Assembly: GCA_026874595.1 (NCBI GenBank)
Contig: CM049316.1
Span: 60,707,676-60,771,675 of the forward strand
DNA: 64,000 nucleotides
Source: Sipunculus nudus
Lineage: Eukaryota; Annelida; Sipuncula; Golfingiida; Sipunculidae
Reading direction: 5' to 3'
The position numbers and the translations under genes were made by a program. The notes beneath the pieces are model-generated. The model had not been told where the DNA came from. It made no database searches and worked only from the letters and a program-made list of their open reading frames with translations. Positions 13,601 to 25,180 of this stretch are shown piece by piece (position 1 is the first letter of the stretch; each line of letters opens with the position of its first letter).

Positions 13601-16600
13601 AAAAATTAGTTCAAAATCTGATAATTTTTTTTAAATATTGGCAAAAATATAAAATTGGTACCTTAAATTTTGCCCAAGTTTGACCATGGCACGTTTTTTC
13701 CCTGTAACTGCTGAGGATTTAATTTTCGAAGCATGTTTTTGTTACCATTTCACCTGTTAACACCAAAAATTTGAAACCATTTGATCAAAATCTGAGATTT
13801 TATTCAAGTTTTTAAGCACCATGTCACATATTGTTTACATCAAGCTAGTGTTATGCAGTTTGCTAGAGCTCAGCTCCCCAGCTTCAGCTCTCAGTTCCGT
13901 AAATTTGGCATACAGTTAGATGTCTCCAAAATCCCCTACCATGCCAAGAATTTGATCACTAGGACTTAATTCCTTTGAGATATAAATGAAAAACTTCATT
14001 TTTCCATTAAAACCCCATTGTTCACTGTAAGAATGCCTTATATCAAAACCACTGATCTGACTTTGATCATATATAATATACATATTTTTCTATACATTCG
14101 CTATGCACATACCAGAAATGATATCAGTATTGCGTAATTGTTTTAATTTATGGGCCCAAACATAATGCACTTTGTAAAAAATCAAGAAATATATTTACTC
14201 CCTTAACAAGAGGATTGCTGAAGCTAGAGATTTTTTGTCAGGGATGTAACATTATTTAATCAAGATTCAATTGAATACCAAAAATTAGTTCTGAATTTTT
14301 CAAATTTTATAAGTTATTAGTATAAATATAAAATTAGTACCTTAAATTTTGCCCAACTTTGACCATGGCACGTTTGTTTCCTGAGAGCACTGTTGATATA
14401 ATTTTCATATCATGCACATATAAGGATTTCATCTTTGTAGTTTAGAAAGCTGAAAGAAATTGGCCAAATATTGTAGCTTTTATTAATGTTTTTATGAGAC
14501 CATGTCAGACCCAGGGTCAATCCAGCCCCTCTTGAGTCACCTGTATGTTGACCTTGTTGACCTTTCATCAGATTATGCACGCTTGAGGCGAGGCATACAC
14601 TGGGGGCGGCCAGGCAGCTAATGCCCAGCCACAGTTGATCCAGGTGTCCAACCCAACTCATCTAGTAGTTGTTTTGAAAACAACATAACAATAAACAATA
14701 AATTAATAATTTTTATTGGTTTTTAATAACAAATTAAAGAAAAAGTAATAGAAAAGGAATTTGTTAGTTGATGAGTAACAGAAAATTAACTTGCAGTTAC
14801 TGATGATGTAAGAATCTTGTATGGATGGATTGAATGTCAGTGTCAATGTTATTCTAAATAAAACCATGCAGTCACCTATGGTATTTTTCAATTAAATTTT
14901 AATGATAAAAAAATAAATCATATTATTCATTACTAATCATTAGGGATCATATGAAGGAAATTAATGATAGACAAAGATGCAGTTGATAATATTAATCTAG
15001 ATTCCTACTGTGTCTAGTGTGTAGATTGATGTGAAAGTAGTCCAAAGTGAATATATTACATTTAATTTTTTTTAATATAAATAAAAGCCAAGTGAATTTT
15101 GTATATTCTGGATTCTCAACATCATTGTTTGGCTAAAACTACTAGACGTGGTGCAAATGCTTTGCAAATGTATTTGAATACGAATATGAATATGTACTGC
15201 ATTAAAAAATTTTATTGGGAATTCAGGTAAAAATGAAAGTATTTGAATACCAGTGCAGATACTTTCAAAATGTTTTCATGGGCATTCATGAATATATTCT
15301 ATAATATTATTTTAATAATCATTCCAGTTATTTTTTATTTTAAAAAATCATTTTTTTTATTATTTTTTTTAAATAAAAATTATATTGGCACAATATTTGT
15401 TATTAAATTTTAAGAAATAGTTAAACTCTTTTATTATATGTGCTGCTTATAAGTTATATGGCCAAGTCAAAATCTTTGTGACAATAGCACTCCATTTGTT
15501 AATAAAATAAATGAAATCAATCCTCTTCCCTGTCTCCAAAGATACTATCAATATCATACATAAGCTAAACACCAACATCTCATAATAAAGCTTATATTTA
15601 TTACCACACAAAACCAGCATGTGACTCATTCCCAATTCATATGTTTTATCATATATAACAGCTGAGCGCCGTGACCCATGGGTCCCTTGTTTTTGTATAA
15701 GCACTTGAATGCTACCCTTCTCTCTCTCTTTCTCTCTCTCTCTCTTTCTTTCTCTCTCTCAGTCTCTCTCTTTCTCCATCCAGACTTATTAAGAACACAT
15801 TTTTTGTTGGTTAAATGTATCCTTTCACATAACCTTAAGGCACATTTTTTTCCCCTCATTGCATTATTAGATGGTTTCAGGCCACAATTTTCATGTATTA
15901 CACAGTACAATATATACTTATCAGATTTGGTTTATGCTCTTTTAAAAAAGGAATATTTTAAAATTTTTTATACAGCATTTTTATTTCAGTAAATAAATTA
16001 AATGTGTTTTATTCAACGTCAGATAATCTCCACTTTTTTCCTTTATTCTATAATTAACAGGTGTTCATACATTCCCATGGTTATTTTATGCACATATTAC
16101 TGTCACACGGCTGAAATTATGATACTTCTAGAAATATTTAATCATAAGAAACTCCTGCATCTTTGATAAAACCCATAAAAGTGCACAGTATTACTTTGGC
16201 GAATATATAATAATCATATTGAATAATCACTAGTTAGCAGGGTTATTTCCTCTTAGCTTTACAAATGCTAATACATATAAAAAAAATAATAAGTATATAA
16301 ATTGCATTTGCTAAAATTTTCAAAATAATTCAGCTGAGCTAGGTGACCCTTGGGTCCCTTGTTTTAATTCCAACTTCTAGAACTTAAAACTATTCATTAC
16401 ATAATTTTTGTCTAATGGCATCTGAAAATCCCAATAGATGCATTCAGTGTTTGAAAGTTTTTAAGCCGCCTTTCTTACATTTGCAAATGTCATGCCTTGC
16501 TGCCATTGTGTTATGAAATATCATGTGGTGCATTGTCAAATATATGTCTAACAGTCTTGAATTTTCAGATTTGAATATGGAGAAATATCTGACATTGCTG

Positions 16601-19600
16601 AATACATGTATCATGTCTTCCATCGAATAATATAATATTATGACTCTCCAAATGGTATATATATGAAATCTAAATAAGGTTTTTTTTTGTCAATTAACAA
16701 AGGTCTCTTCATGTTTCAGGGAAAAGGAGTCATTCCTTGAAAGAGCATCTGGTGGTACACAGCAATAACCGGCCTTATGAATGTGGATTTTGCAATGCAA
16801 CCTTCCGCAAGAAAGGCCATCTTACAAACCACATAAAGATGCACACATCACAGAAAGGGTTTGCCTGCAACCTTTGCCAGAGTCACTTTGAGAATCCACC
16901 AGAACTCTACAGCCATCTCAGGACTTCACACTCTAGTCAGGAAACATATCCTTGTGACGTTTGTGATTATGTCACCACCCTGAAGGCAAACATTGTCATG
17001 CACAGGCAGTCCCATCGCAGTTATGAAGCTTATAAATGTATAGTATGTAAGTTCACCACGCATCAGATCGGTGTCATGAAAGAGCATCTTCAGATCCATG
17101 GTTCCAATGCTTCCTATGAAGTCATCAGAGCTCTGCTGAAAACAAAATCTGGTGTGCCCTTAAGATGTGCTGAATGCAGCTTTGTCTGCACAGATCAGGC
17201 TGCCTTACTAGAACATATGGCAAACCATGTTTACGTTAGCAACCAGAGAGACCAAAAGCAAAATGGTAAACCTGAGGCTGCCACTGTGTCATCAGTCAGT
17301 GAAGCAGAGGGGACATCAGGCCAGACAACTTACCGCTGCAGTGACTGTCACTTCACCTGCACTGAGGCTGTGACGTTTATCACTCACATGTTGTCCCAGC
17401 ATTCCCCAAAGCTAGCAGTTGATAAGAAAGATCAGCAAGGAGAATTGAACAGTAACCCCTTGTTGAATTACACGCATGATGCAACAGCAGGGTTTTACCG
17501 ATGCACAGTGTGTGGTTATACATCAGAGCATCAGAGGACGATCAAAGCACATATGTGGAGACACTCTGGTAATTCTGAGGTAGACTACCCCATGTTTCAG
17601 AATGGCCCGCTCAGTATTTATGAAGACACCCCGATTGGTAGGCCACAAAACCTTGGTAGCACTGGTGTGGAAATGATCCACCCTGTTACCATTGTCAGTA
17701 AACCTGAGAAGACTGTACCTACAGTTGGTGACCCAAAATGCACAGTTTCAGAGGCAAACCCCAGTGATGCTGCTTTCTCCGGGCAGTCAGGTGCAAAGCC
17801 ATGCCTGTCTGATGTGGAGTCTGTTGCATCTGCTGTTATGAAGAGCATGGATAGTTCTGGACAACATTTGATACAAGGTCAAGGTGTTGATGTGCAGGCC
17901 TCTTCCAATGCTGGTTATATTCTTCTTGCTGGTAATACTGTGACCAAGGAACACCAAGAGGTAGAAGAATCTATAAGGAAGGAACCTGAGGAAAAGGAGA
18001 GTGGGCTTGTTCATCAAAGTCAGGTACTTAACCAAGAATTTAGTAAAAACCATGAACTGAGAAATTATATTTTACCATCACCAATTCAGACAGTTGAAGC
18101 TGAACCAGAAAATACACTTACAAAGTCACCAGTGGTAATGAATGAGCCACACGATACAGAGATGAGAAAAGAGTGTCAGACCCAAACTACATCTGATGTG
18201 ATTATGTGGGAAAGTGCACAGATGATTGTTGAAGAGGTTTTACCAGTAGCTGCTCAGTGCACCATAAGTTCTACAGAACCTGAGGAAGTGACCAGGAGCA
18301 ATCTACAGGACTCCTCGGATGAACAATCATCTTTGACCTCTGATTCTGTGGAGGAAATTACGGAAGTGAGCCAACATGATGGCACAGGCAGAAGCATACA
18401 AGCTGGCTATCCAGATGACAGCACAAGTAACTCACCACAGCTTACCAGCAGCAGTGAAAGCACAGAAATAGTGAAACTGCTCCTGAAAACAAGGTCCAGT
18501 TTGGGAGAAGCTACCTCTCAAGAAGAAGCCAAGCTTGCATCCACGATTCTCCACCAATTGGGAGTTTCTGAAAGCTCTGATACTGTAAAAACCCCTGCAC
18601 TACAGTCAGTCACCCCAAGTCCATCAGATTCACCAAAGCTCATGAGTCAGAAGAGGAAGATTCGGGAGGATCAGGATTTGATTGGTGCAGCCAAGAAAAT
18701 ATGCAATGCAGACAATACTCATGGCAGTGTACTAGTTGAGAAGGTCTCTCAGGGTTATTACACACCTAACTTTAGTAGTGGCAGCAGATCCCATAGTCCT
18801 CAAGAGCCAGTATTTTTGACACAATCAGCTAATTCAGGACACTCCACTGCCAAAGGTGCAACAAGAGAGGCGTACCACAAACTGTTATCCAAGCAAGATG
18901 AAAAGGAAAGAATGGATGTTGAACAGAATACTATTAAGAGACCAGATGATAAATCTGGAAACCCCGAGGAAAACAGTTGCCTACAGGCATCACCGAAGGT
19001 CCAGGAAGGACCAGGTTCTAAGTGCGAGTCTGTAACATCTAATTCTGCCAAAGTGAGTGATTTGACAGATGAAGCCTTAACACTTTTGTCTCTTCTGAAG
19101 AAAGAACCAAAAGTAAACCCTGCATGTCCACCTCCACAGCCAGATGTATCCAGCAACAAAGCAAACAGGCCAAAGTCAGGCATATCAAGCACCCTGCTGG
19201 CTGTCATTGAGCACTTGCGTGAGAGGTCTAAATCTGAAAGTGAGGGAGATGAGCATAGTGAAGGAACTAAGTCCAGCAGCCGACCCTCTCGGCCACGCAG
19301 GAGAAGTAGAAGAGGATCTACAGAAGATGATGGTACACCCATTGATCAGTATGACAATGTAGAGAAGATCATCGGAGATGATGTAACATATCGATGTAAG
19401 CTGTGTCACTATACAAGTAACAGCACTGCATTCATGAAGGCACATGTCAGTCTCATTCACAAGACTAAGAAACCATTTGAGTGTTCCCTCTGTGAGTATG
19501 TTGCAGCGTCAACAGATGATTTGCAGAAACACACATTGAAGCATTGCAAAGTTCGTACTTACCAGTGTCGGGTCTGTTCCATGTCTTTTGTCTACAAGAG

Positions 19601-20456
19601 TCAGCTGCGAGCACACATGCGAGGCCATGATGATTCTCAGACAATGAGCATTATCAAAGGAGCTCTTCCTGAAGCCCAGTCCTCCTCAGAGTCTAAAGCC
19701 AAACACGCATGTTCAGTTTGCAATCAGACATTCCCTACAAAGTCTCGTCTCAGCAGCCACTCATGTAAACCCAATAAAACTAGCACCTATTTTGTATGTC
19801 AAGTGTGTTCTTTCAAAGCCCAGACAGAGGCGGAGTTCATTGAACACGCTAAAGCTGAACATATGGCACAGGAAGAGAAGCCTGATTGTAATAGCTCTTC
19901 AGACACAGAAGGATCTGATAAAACCAAAGACAAAAGTAGTGCCAGTGTGAACTTGGTGTGTTCAATGTGTGGCTTCACAGCCATCTCGACTCGGAGCTTG
20001 AAATCTCATATGAAGCGTCATATAAATGACCAGAGGTTTGTGCAGCAACCCCTTGAACAGTACAAATGCAACTTGTGTGGATATTTGTGTCATCATTTAC
20101 CGTCACTGAAATCCCACATGTGGCGTCATGCGAGTGATGCCAACTATAGTTATGAAGTTACAAATGATGTCATAAATGCTGCCATGGATTATGGGGGCAG
20201 CGAATCTGGAAGCACCACTCAAGAACAAGAATCGGAGCCAATGACAAGAATACTGGACCAACAGACCGCAAGTGGTGACCTCCAGAGTTTTATCACTTTT
20301 AGGTGTTGTCAGTGTGGGTTTGAATCTGAGAACAAGAGTGTATTGAACGCACATATGACGCAGCATAATGATATTATCCAAAAAACCCTGGAAGTTAATA
20401 GGTCTAGAATACTCGGCAAGTCTGAAGGACAGAGATCTGGTGCACATATCTTATGA
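4195..20456 (+). CDS. ZNF507: ZNF507-like C2H2 zinc-finger protein (two coding exons)
   Basis: Probable nuclear transcriptional regulator related to vertebrate ZNF507. Exons 4195-4696 and 16720-20456 join in phase 1 inside finger 2 and give 1412 residues; human ZNF507 is about 950. About 17 C2H2 fingers form two clusters, residues about 130-450 (nine) and about 1057-1400 (eight, of which the HACSVCNQTF finger is degenerate), separated by about 600 low-complexity, Ser/Glu-rich residues. Family hallmarks: YRCTVCGY with HMWRH and then DYPMF near 430-460; SGISSTLLAVIEHLRER; the C-terminal array CKLCHYTS, CSLCEY, SFVYKSQLRAH; CGYLCHHLPSLKSHMWRHAS; and the last finger FRCCQCGFES. A basic run RPRRRSRRGS near residue 1025 is a likely nuclear signal. 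ATG 4195 is the first in-frame ATG after a stop at 4153-4155. DNA-binding preference is unknown. Orthology is strong; function is family inference. Confidence 0.92.
5118..5250. repeat. 63-bp direct repeat, about 2.3 copies
   Basis: TATCGATG(A/G)TTGGTCATTT begins at 5118 and 5181, with a weaker third copy near 5231. Intronic. Confidence 0.75.
5690..5841. repeat. 38-bp tandem repeat, 4 copies
   Basis: Four diverged units starting TATAACT(T/A)A and ending TTTTGCAGTT or a variant of it, spaced 38 bp. A stray related piece (AGATGTGTCATATTTTGCA) sits near 6335. Confidence 0.85.
7669..8651. mobile_element. Foldback-type DNA element with terminal inverted repeats
   Basis: The ends are 15-bp inverted repeats: ATGTATATGTCAAGG at 7669-7683 and its complement at 8637-8651. 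Inside each end are about 120-220 bp of short, mutually inverted modules built on GATC(N)GGAT and GGTCTGGACCAAT, so each arm folds on itself as well as on the other. The centre (7850-8400) is plain AT-rich DNA. There are no coding frames, so it must be non-autonomous. I cannot define a clean target-site duplication or name a superfamily. Confidence 0.8.
9495..9926. mobile_element. hAT-type MITE with perfect 8-bp target duplication
   Basis: The element starts TAGGGCTGAAA and ends with its exact complement TTTCAGCCCTA. Both flanks carry the same 8-mer GCAGCAGT (9487-9494 and 9927-9934), the signature of hAT transposition. Subterminal palindromes of the type CGAGTACTCGAG are repeated near both ends, a usual place for transposase binding. 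It is 432 bp and has no coding capacity. The perfect duplication suggests a fairly recent insertion. Confidence 0.93.
11409..13325 (+). mobile_element. GCTCAG...CCCTTG element, copy C, inserted in B
   Basis: A complete 1.9-kb copy. 5' hairpin TAGCTCAGCTGAC/GTCATCTGAGCTA, then an expanded (GTCC)n run (11453-11515), the body, a C-tract near 12320, and 3' end GACCCATAGGTCCCTTG. TTA flanks both ends (11406-11408, 13326-13328). It is the youngest of the three nested copies by position. Confidence 0.8.
13890..14430 (+). mobile_element. 5'-truncated internal block of the same family
   Basis: The text from GTAAATTTGGCATACAGTT to GACCATGGCACGTTTG repeats the order of the family body found at 11550-12030, but without the 5' hairpin. 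It lies within copy B, so B contains two body blocks in a row. Confidence 0.6.
15718..15776. repeat. (CT)n microsatellite
   Basis: Imperfect CT/TTCT dinucleotide tract about 60 bp long, next to the 3' end of copy B. It produces spurious Ser/Leu- and Arg/Glu-rich open frames on both strands. Confidence 0.9.
16720..20456 (+). CDS. ZNF507: ZNF507-like coding exon 2 (terminal)
   Basis: 3737 nt after the acceptor TGTTTCAG. The first residues KRSHSLKEHLVVH complete finger 2 exactly, which fixes the splice junction. Fifteen further fingers and the acidic/serine-rich linker follow, all in one open frame to TGA at 20454-20456. The exon is free of breaks. Confidence 0.95.
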
Positions 20457-21951
20457 TAAGGGACAAAGCTCATGTACATAAATGTAAAATGTATTTTGTT
20501 TTATGAATCTCCTTTTGGATTGTCAAATTTTGAAGTGTTTGAAATCATTTTAGTGCAGATTTAGCATTCACATGGTAATGAAGTCCACTTTCAGCAAAAT
20601 CCTTTAGAATGTTGTTCAAAATGTGGCTTCCAAATTTTCCCATTTTGACAAAACTCAACAGGTTTTATGCAGGTGGCAGGCTCCAAAATGCTTTGGTCTT
20701 TATTTCTACCAGTTAGTACGATTGACGATGAACCAGATGTGTTTCATGGCAGCACCTGATATATTCTCCATTTGATGTTGGAAGACTTTCAAGGACCTGC
20801 AACCATTCAAATTGAATTGTACCCATGAGAATGTATGAAGGGTATTGAAACTGTTTTACAGAATTAGGTTGCTCAAATCGGTTGAGGCTAATTTGTACGT
20901 GTTTGAAAGGGGTACAATAGAGATGCCAGAGTGTTTCTGCATGTGTCTTGTGTGTATTGACAAATGTGCTATACTTTATTCAGATCTGCTTAGCTTTACT
21001 TCTCGCTTTTTGTCAGTGTGCTTAACCTTTGTTTGACTTATCTGCGAGACGAGTTGCTTAGTGTCCATGACACGTGGTCAGTGCATGATATACTAATATA
21101 TCATGTATCTTTGTCGATATTGAACTTGATCTTTGGTACATATCAGTGATCTGATTCAAGGAGAAAAGATATTTTGTGTTTGCATTTGTTTTTGGTTTCC
21201 TTAGGCAACTTAGATCAGGATCTTATGCATATCTTGTCAGTCTCACCTGTTTCCTTTATAACTTTTATTTATCCGATACATACCTCCAATTTGACCACAT
21301 CATGACGCAGTTAGGTGCTTATACCTTTCATGTTTTAATTCTTTAGCCATACTTTTGTGCTAGTTCACAGGACAGCTACGTCAGTCACCAGTCGGCCTAG
21401 TCTCCTTATGTAATATATACAAGACCGTGTTAATTACTGATGTGTTATTTTATTAATGTTTGTTTTGAGTGTGTACATAGTGACTTTTACCTTTAGTGTT
21501 TTATACATATTTATGTGTATGTTATGTATATAATTCTCAGAGGGTAAGCTCACAGAAAATAAATAACAGAAATATGTCAGATAATTTTGATAACTCATTC
21601 ATGGTCATAATTATTACCAGGTGTACAAATTTATTTATTTTTTGTTGTTATGCACAGATATGTGCATTTATATAGATATATGCCTGCCGAGGACAACACA
21701 CACTTTCTTAACACTTATTTACTGTAATAGATATGACAGAAAGGCATCCAGCTATTAGCCTCCCACCCCAGCCGAAACTTCGTGCATCAAAGAAACGCCA
21801 GTTTCTCAAACACAATTCAGGCAGCATAACAGTCATGGACTTGCTCCCAGATAATTTCTGGTGATACCAACTTGATGGTGAACAGATTTGTCCTTTCATC
21901 ATCTAAACTAAAAAACCTCAGGTAACTGTTGCATAGTATTGTTTCAATAAA
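20457..21951 (+). other. Probable 3' UTR of the ZNF507-like gene
   Basis: No further coding sequence follows the stop. AATAAA hexamers occur at 21558-21563 and 21946-21951; either could end the transcript. A 1.1-1.5-kb 3' UTR would be ordinary for this type of gene. The assignment is inference. Confidence 0.5.
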
Positions 21952-22318
21952 AAATGATGACGTGTTGCCATGTCAGACTCAGGAAGTGTGTTTGGACCCA
22001 GTCTACAGGTTTTATGTAAATGTTTTAAAATATCTGGTGTGCTTTTTTATTAGCTGAGAAGGAACATTATTGGCAAGGTTACCAATCTGAACTGATGGAT
22101 AGGAGACTAATTAACCTTGGGGACAGGAATAGAACTATACACGTTTTTGGCTGCTATGAATAGACCACTAATAACAGACTTCGTAATTCTGAGGTGAATT
22201 TGTCCACTAGATCCTATCCCAGCCAAAAGATGGCGCTACCGTTTATTTAAGGCAAAGTCTGTGGGTTTAGTAAAGATTATTTGGAAGATATTGTATGATA
22301 TATATATTTCGCTCCTCA

Positions 22319-22737
22319 TGCAGTGGTTATTCACTGCAGTTGTCCCAGACGTATCATGTAACCGCTGCTTGGTATATCAAGGTTCTCAGGGCAGGAACAC
22401 CAGTGTGCGCAAAGAGCTCAGAATTGTAAACAGACCACTGAAAGCGTGCATAGTGTTGAACTGGGCTTCCAGCCAAAATTTTAAACATGCGACACCAACT
22501 CTCGTTGGTCTGATAACACAATTCTGGCATAGGGCCAAGAATCAGACCAATGAGAGCTTGTGTCCCAGTGTAATCTATCCAACAAGAACAGTTGTCGCAT
22601 GTTTAAAATTTGAGTTTGATGCCCAATGCAATACCACGCTTTCTGTTCAAATCTGTGCCCACCTTGGTCTCCTGTCCAGAGAACCTTGCCATACCAAGCA
22701 GTCGTTTCATCTGTCTGGGACAGCATGATGACCGCAG
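22319..22737. repeat. Long imperfect inverted repeat (hairpin)
   Basis: The left arm (22319-22508) and the complement of the right arm (22579-22737) share, in order, TGTCCCAGAC, GCTTGGTAT, CAAGGTTCTC, GAAAGCGTG, and the perfect core AAATTTTAAACATGCGACA. A loop of about 70 nt separates them. No transposase or gene is inside. It may be a foldback transposon or a transcribed hairpin; nothing here decides which. Confidence 0.8.
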
Positions 22738-22749
22738 CATGATGAGTAT

Positions 22750-24836
22750 ATATTCATATATATACATATATATATATTGAGGTTTTACAGTAAACTCGAC
22801 CCGGATGCTTTTCAACTGATGCTGTGTGTTAATCAGCAGCTCTTGTGTAAAATATAAATGTTGATGATGAATAATTAGATTGATCTTTTGAAAGCAGTAA
22901 GTTTAAATAAAACTATGCATTGCAGGATAGTAATACTTCATGATGTATGCTTTTTGAGCCGTCATATGAATCATAATTTCATTAAGGCCAACAAGTCATA
23001 AACAGATATTTGTTCTTATGTAAATGTGCATATCATTTGTTATATATATATGTACATATATGTAAATCAGCCCCCCCCCCCCCCAGATGGGGTTCTGCCA
23101 AGGTTGAATGGTGTACCTCCAAAAATGTCTCCATTATTTATTACAGTAATACCGTCTTTGCATCTCAGTGCCCTCACGTGTCCATTCAGTGAAACATTCT
23201 GTGGGTGAGATCTTCATTCTATAAACCATACTTGTTTAAAATCCGTATACAGAAGAATGGATTGCAGACCTGGAATGCAGTATCTTTACTGCACTGAAAT
23301 ATAGTTCAAGAGATACTTTATTCAAGACGGGAGATAGTTAAAACATCTAAATGTTTCAAGTATGAAACAAAGATGGTGCTGTGATGCAAAGGCAGCATAT
23401 ATAATAATATTGGTCACTCTGAAGAGGTGCTACATCTGACTACTCATTTTAGTCTCATTTATAGGGATTGTTTAACTATTCTGGTATTTCCTCTTGTCAG
23501 AAACAGCTATGAGAAAAAAAAAATTGATTTGTATTTTGGGTTCAGTAAACTCCTCGCAGCTTGCTTTATCATCAGTCAAAAAAACATGACTTCAACTGAA
23601 TAATGCGATTTAACGTTAAGTTTGTTAAAGATAGTATCTCTGTATGCAAGTAATGATACAGAAAAACATTGATACAGTGTATTTTTGGTTTAGTCACACC
23701 AACTTCGACTTACTTTACAGAAGGTCATGATAAATTCAGGTGTTTATGAAGAAGTTAATGATTTATTCAAGTGATAAAGGAGAAAGTCTGTATTGCATGG
23801 AAGTGTGCAGGAATAAGTCTATGGGTTCTTTGATGGTGCTGACACCTGGGTGTGATTATACTGATTAAATCGCGTACCTGCACACTTTAGAGTAGTATAT
23901 TTTCTTGTTTTACTGTTGCCATAGAACATATTACATATATGCCATATCTAATTTGAGCAAATGTTCATGGAGAACTAATTGTTTGGTATATTTATTTATC
24001 TCTTTTGTACTTAATTACTGCGGGTACTCAGTGCGTTGGTAACATGCATGATAAGTTTTGATAAAGTAGTAGTTGTTAGTGCCTGATAGGGTTGGTCATA
24101 TGTGACATGAGAGGGAGAGAGAAAAAAATACCCTTAAGCCTTGTAAGGATACTTTCATATGAGGTTATTTATTTAAGATTTCAAAGATGATTAAGCTGAT
24201 TAAACAAATTATGAACATAAGCACTCGAACGATAGCTACAACAGATTCGTTATCATTCGTTAAACGGCTGTTCCGAAAGACACAACAATTATGACTTTAT
24301 ATCTAGTATGACCCATATGTTACGTGCTTATATGTAACTAAAATGATGTCTCTCACACACACTTCCATCATATACTAGTATCAGTATGTGCTGTCCATTT
24401 TATTTATTTATCTTAAACTCAAGCACTGTCATGCATTTAGCGACAGAGATTTATTTATAGATCTAGAATAGAAGAATGTTTGTAACCTCCGGGGGGTTTA
24501 ATTTGTTACTAATCATGAAAACACTTGAAGCAAAACAAGAAAACTGTAAATGCTAACTGTTTCGTAATTATAATAAAAAAAATCCCTGATACACTTGTCT
24601 TGTTCTTTATTCATGTAGGAAAGTTCTTCTTTCCTGTCAGAGTGTATGGTATCGGTGACACGTTTTGAAAGCTTAGTGGGATACAAATCAAATGAAGCGT
24701 GAATCTTGCCAGTTCCCTGAATATTTATTGTCACATCTTTGACGTATATAATTTTGTTTTATATTGCAAAAGTCACATTCGTGAGAGTATGGAAGAAACG
24801 TCTTTAATGGTCTGCGTAGCAAATCTTTTTATTTTA
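22750..24836. other. Non-coding, nothing recognised
   Basis: AT-rich intergenic DNA with a short (TA)n tract (22749-22780), a 14-bp C-tract near 23071, and no coding or structural feature I can support. Confidence 0.6.
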
Positions 24837-25180
24837 CTCAGTTGACTGAAAGTCAACTATGGTACCGGTATAACGCTTTGTCCGTTTTCCGTCCGTGTGC
24901 AAGGCAAAAATCGTAACTTACAGCTTACCCTAGAAACTTGTTACTGATTATTCATAATAATAAAAAAAATCTCCTTTGGAACCTAAAATAAGGTCACTGC
25001 GACCTATATCCTCCCGAGTTATGGGGCTCGTTAGTAACCCCCCGAAAATTAAACATTTGATACAAAACCTCCAGTATCTTGATAATTAATGCATGGATTA
25101 CCATGAATCTTGCCTTGAATGTTAACCATTAGTAGTTTTGTTAGTTCCCGATATCTGGTGGCACCACCTGTATTTTAAGC
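24837..25180 (+). mobile_element. Truncated relative of the GCTCAG element (copy E)
   Basis: Begins with the hairpin CTCAGTTGACTGAAAGTCAAC after a TTTTA flank, then GTCCG motifs, then AGGTCACTGCGACCTATAT, which recurs in the relative at 53605-54660. It ends abruptly near 25180 at a GGCACCACCTG motif where a different repeat begins. Confidence 0.65.

Larger units (their letters stand above)
11174..15689 (+). mobile_element. GCTCAG...CCCTTG element, copy B, inserted in A
   Basis: The 5' hairpin is at 11174-11205, followed by a GTCCGTCC-rich stretch. Copy B is interrupted at 11408 by copy C and resumes at 13326: its body breaks at CTCAATTTTTTATT and continues with CTATTTTCACACTTCAGG, exactly the order seen uninterrupted in copy C. 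Its 3' end CCATGGGTCCCTTG is at 15676-15689. Flanks TTTTA and TTTTT nearly match. It also contains a second, 5'-truncated family block (about 13890-14430), perhaps a fourth copy. Confidence 0.72.
10049..16361 (+). mobile_element. GCTCAG...CCCTTG element, copy A (host of nested copies)
   Basis: The 5' end has the family's terminal hairpin (TAGCTCAGTTGAC, short loop, GTCAACTGAGCTA). The 3' end is CAGCTGAG followed by GACCCTTGGGTCCCTTG. Both flanks show TTTTA (10044-10048, 16362-16366), supporting these two ends as a pair. The body is homologous to copies C and D (blocks such as GACCATGGCACGTTTTTT). It is split at 11173 by copy B and resumes at about 15690. No open frame longer than about 70 codons, hence non-autonomous. 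Superfamily not identified. Confidence 0.75.
4697..16719 (+). other. 12-kb intron of the ZNF507-like gene
   Basis: GT-AG intron splitting a zinc finger. 4697-7668 holds only AT-rich sequence and two small tandem repeats. The rest holds a foldback element (7669-8651), a hAT-type MITE (9495-9926) and a nested transposon cluster (10049-16361). No exon is seen inside. Confidence 0.9.

Noticed and set aside
15626-15992. Overlapping frames rich in Ser/Leu or Arg/Glu
   Set aside because: Generated by the (CT)n microsatellite at the end of transposon copy B.
18800-19342. 180-codon minus-strand frame
   Set aside because: Shadow of the zinc-finger coding exon on the opposite strand.
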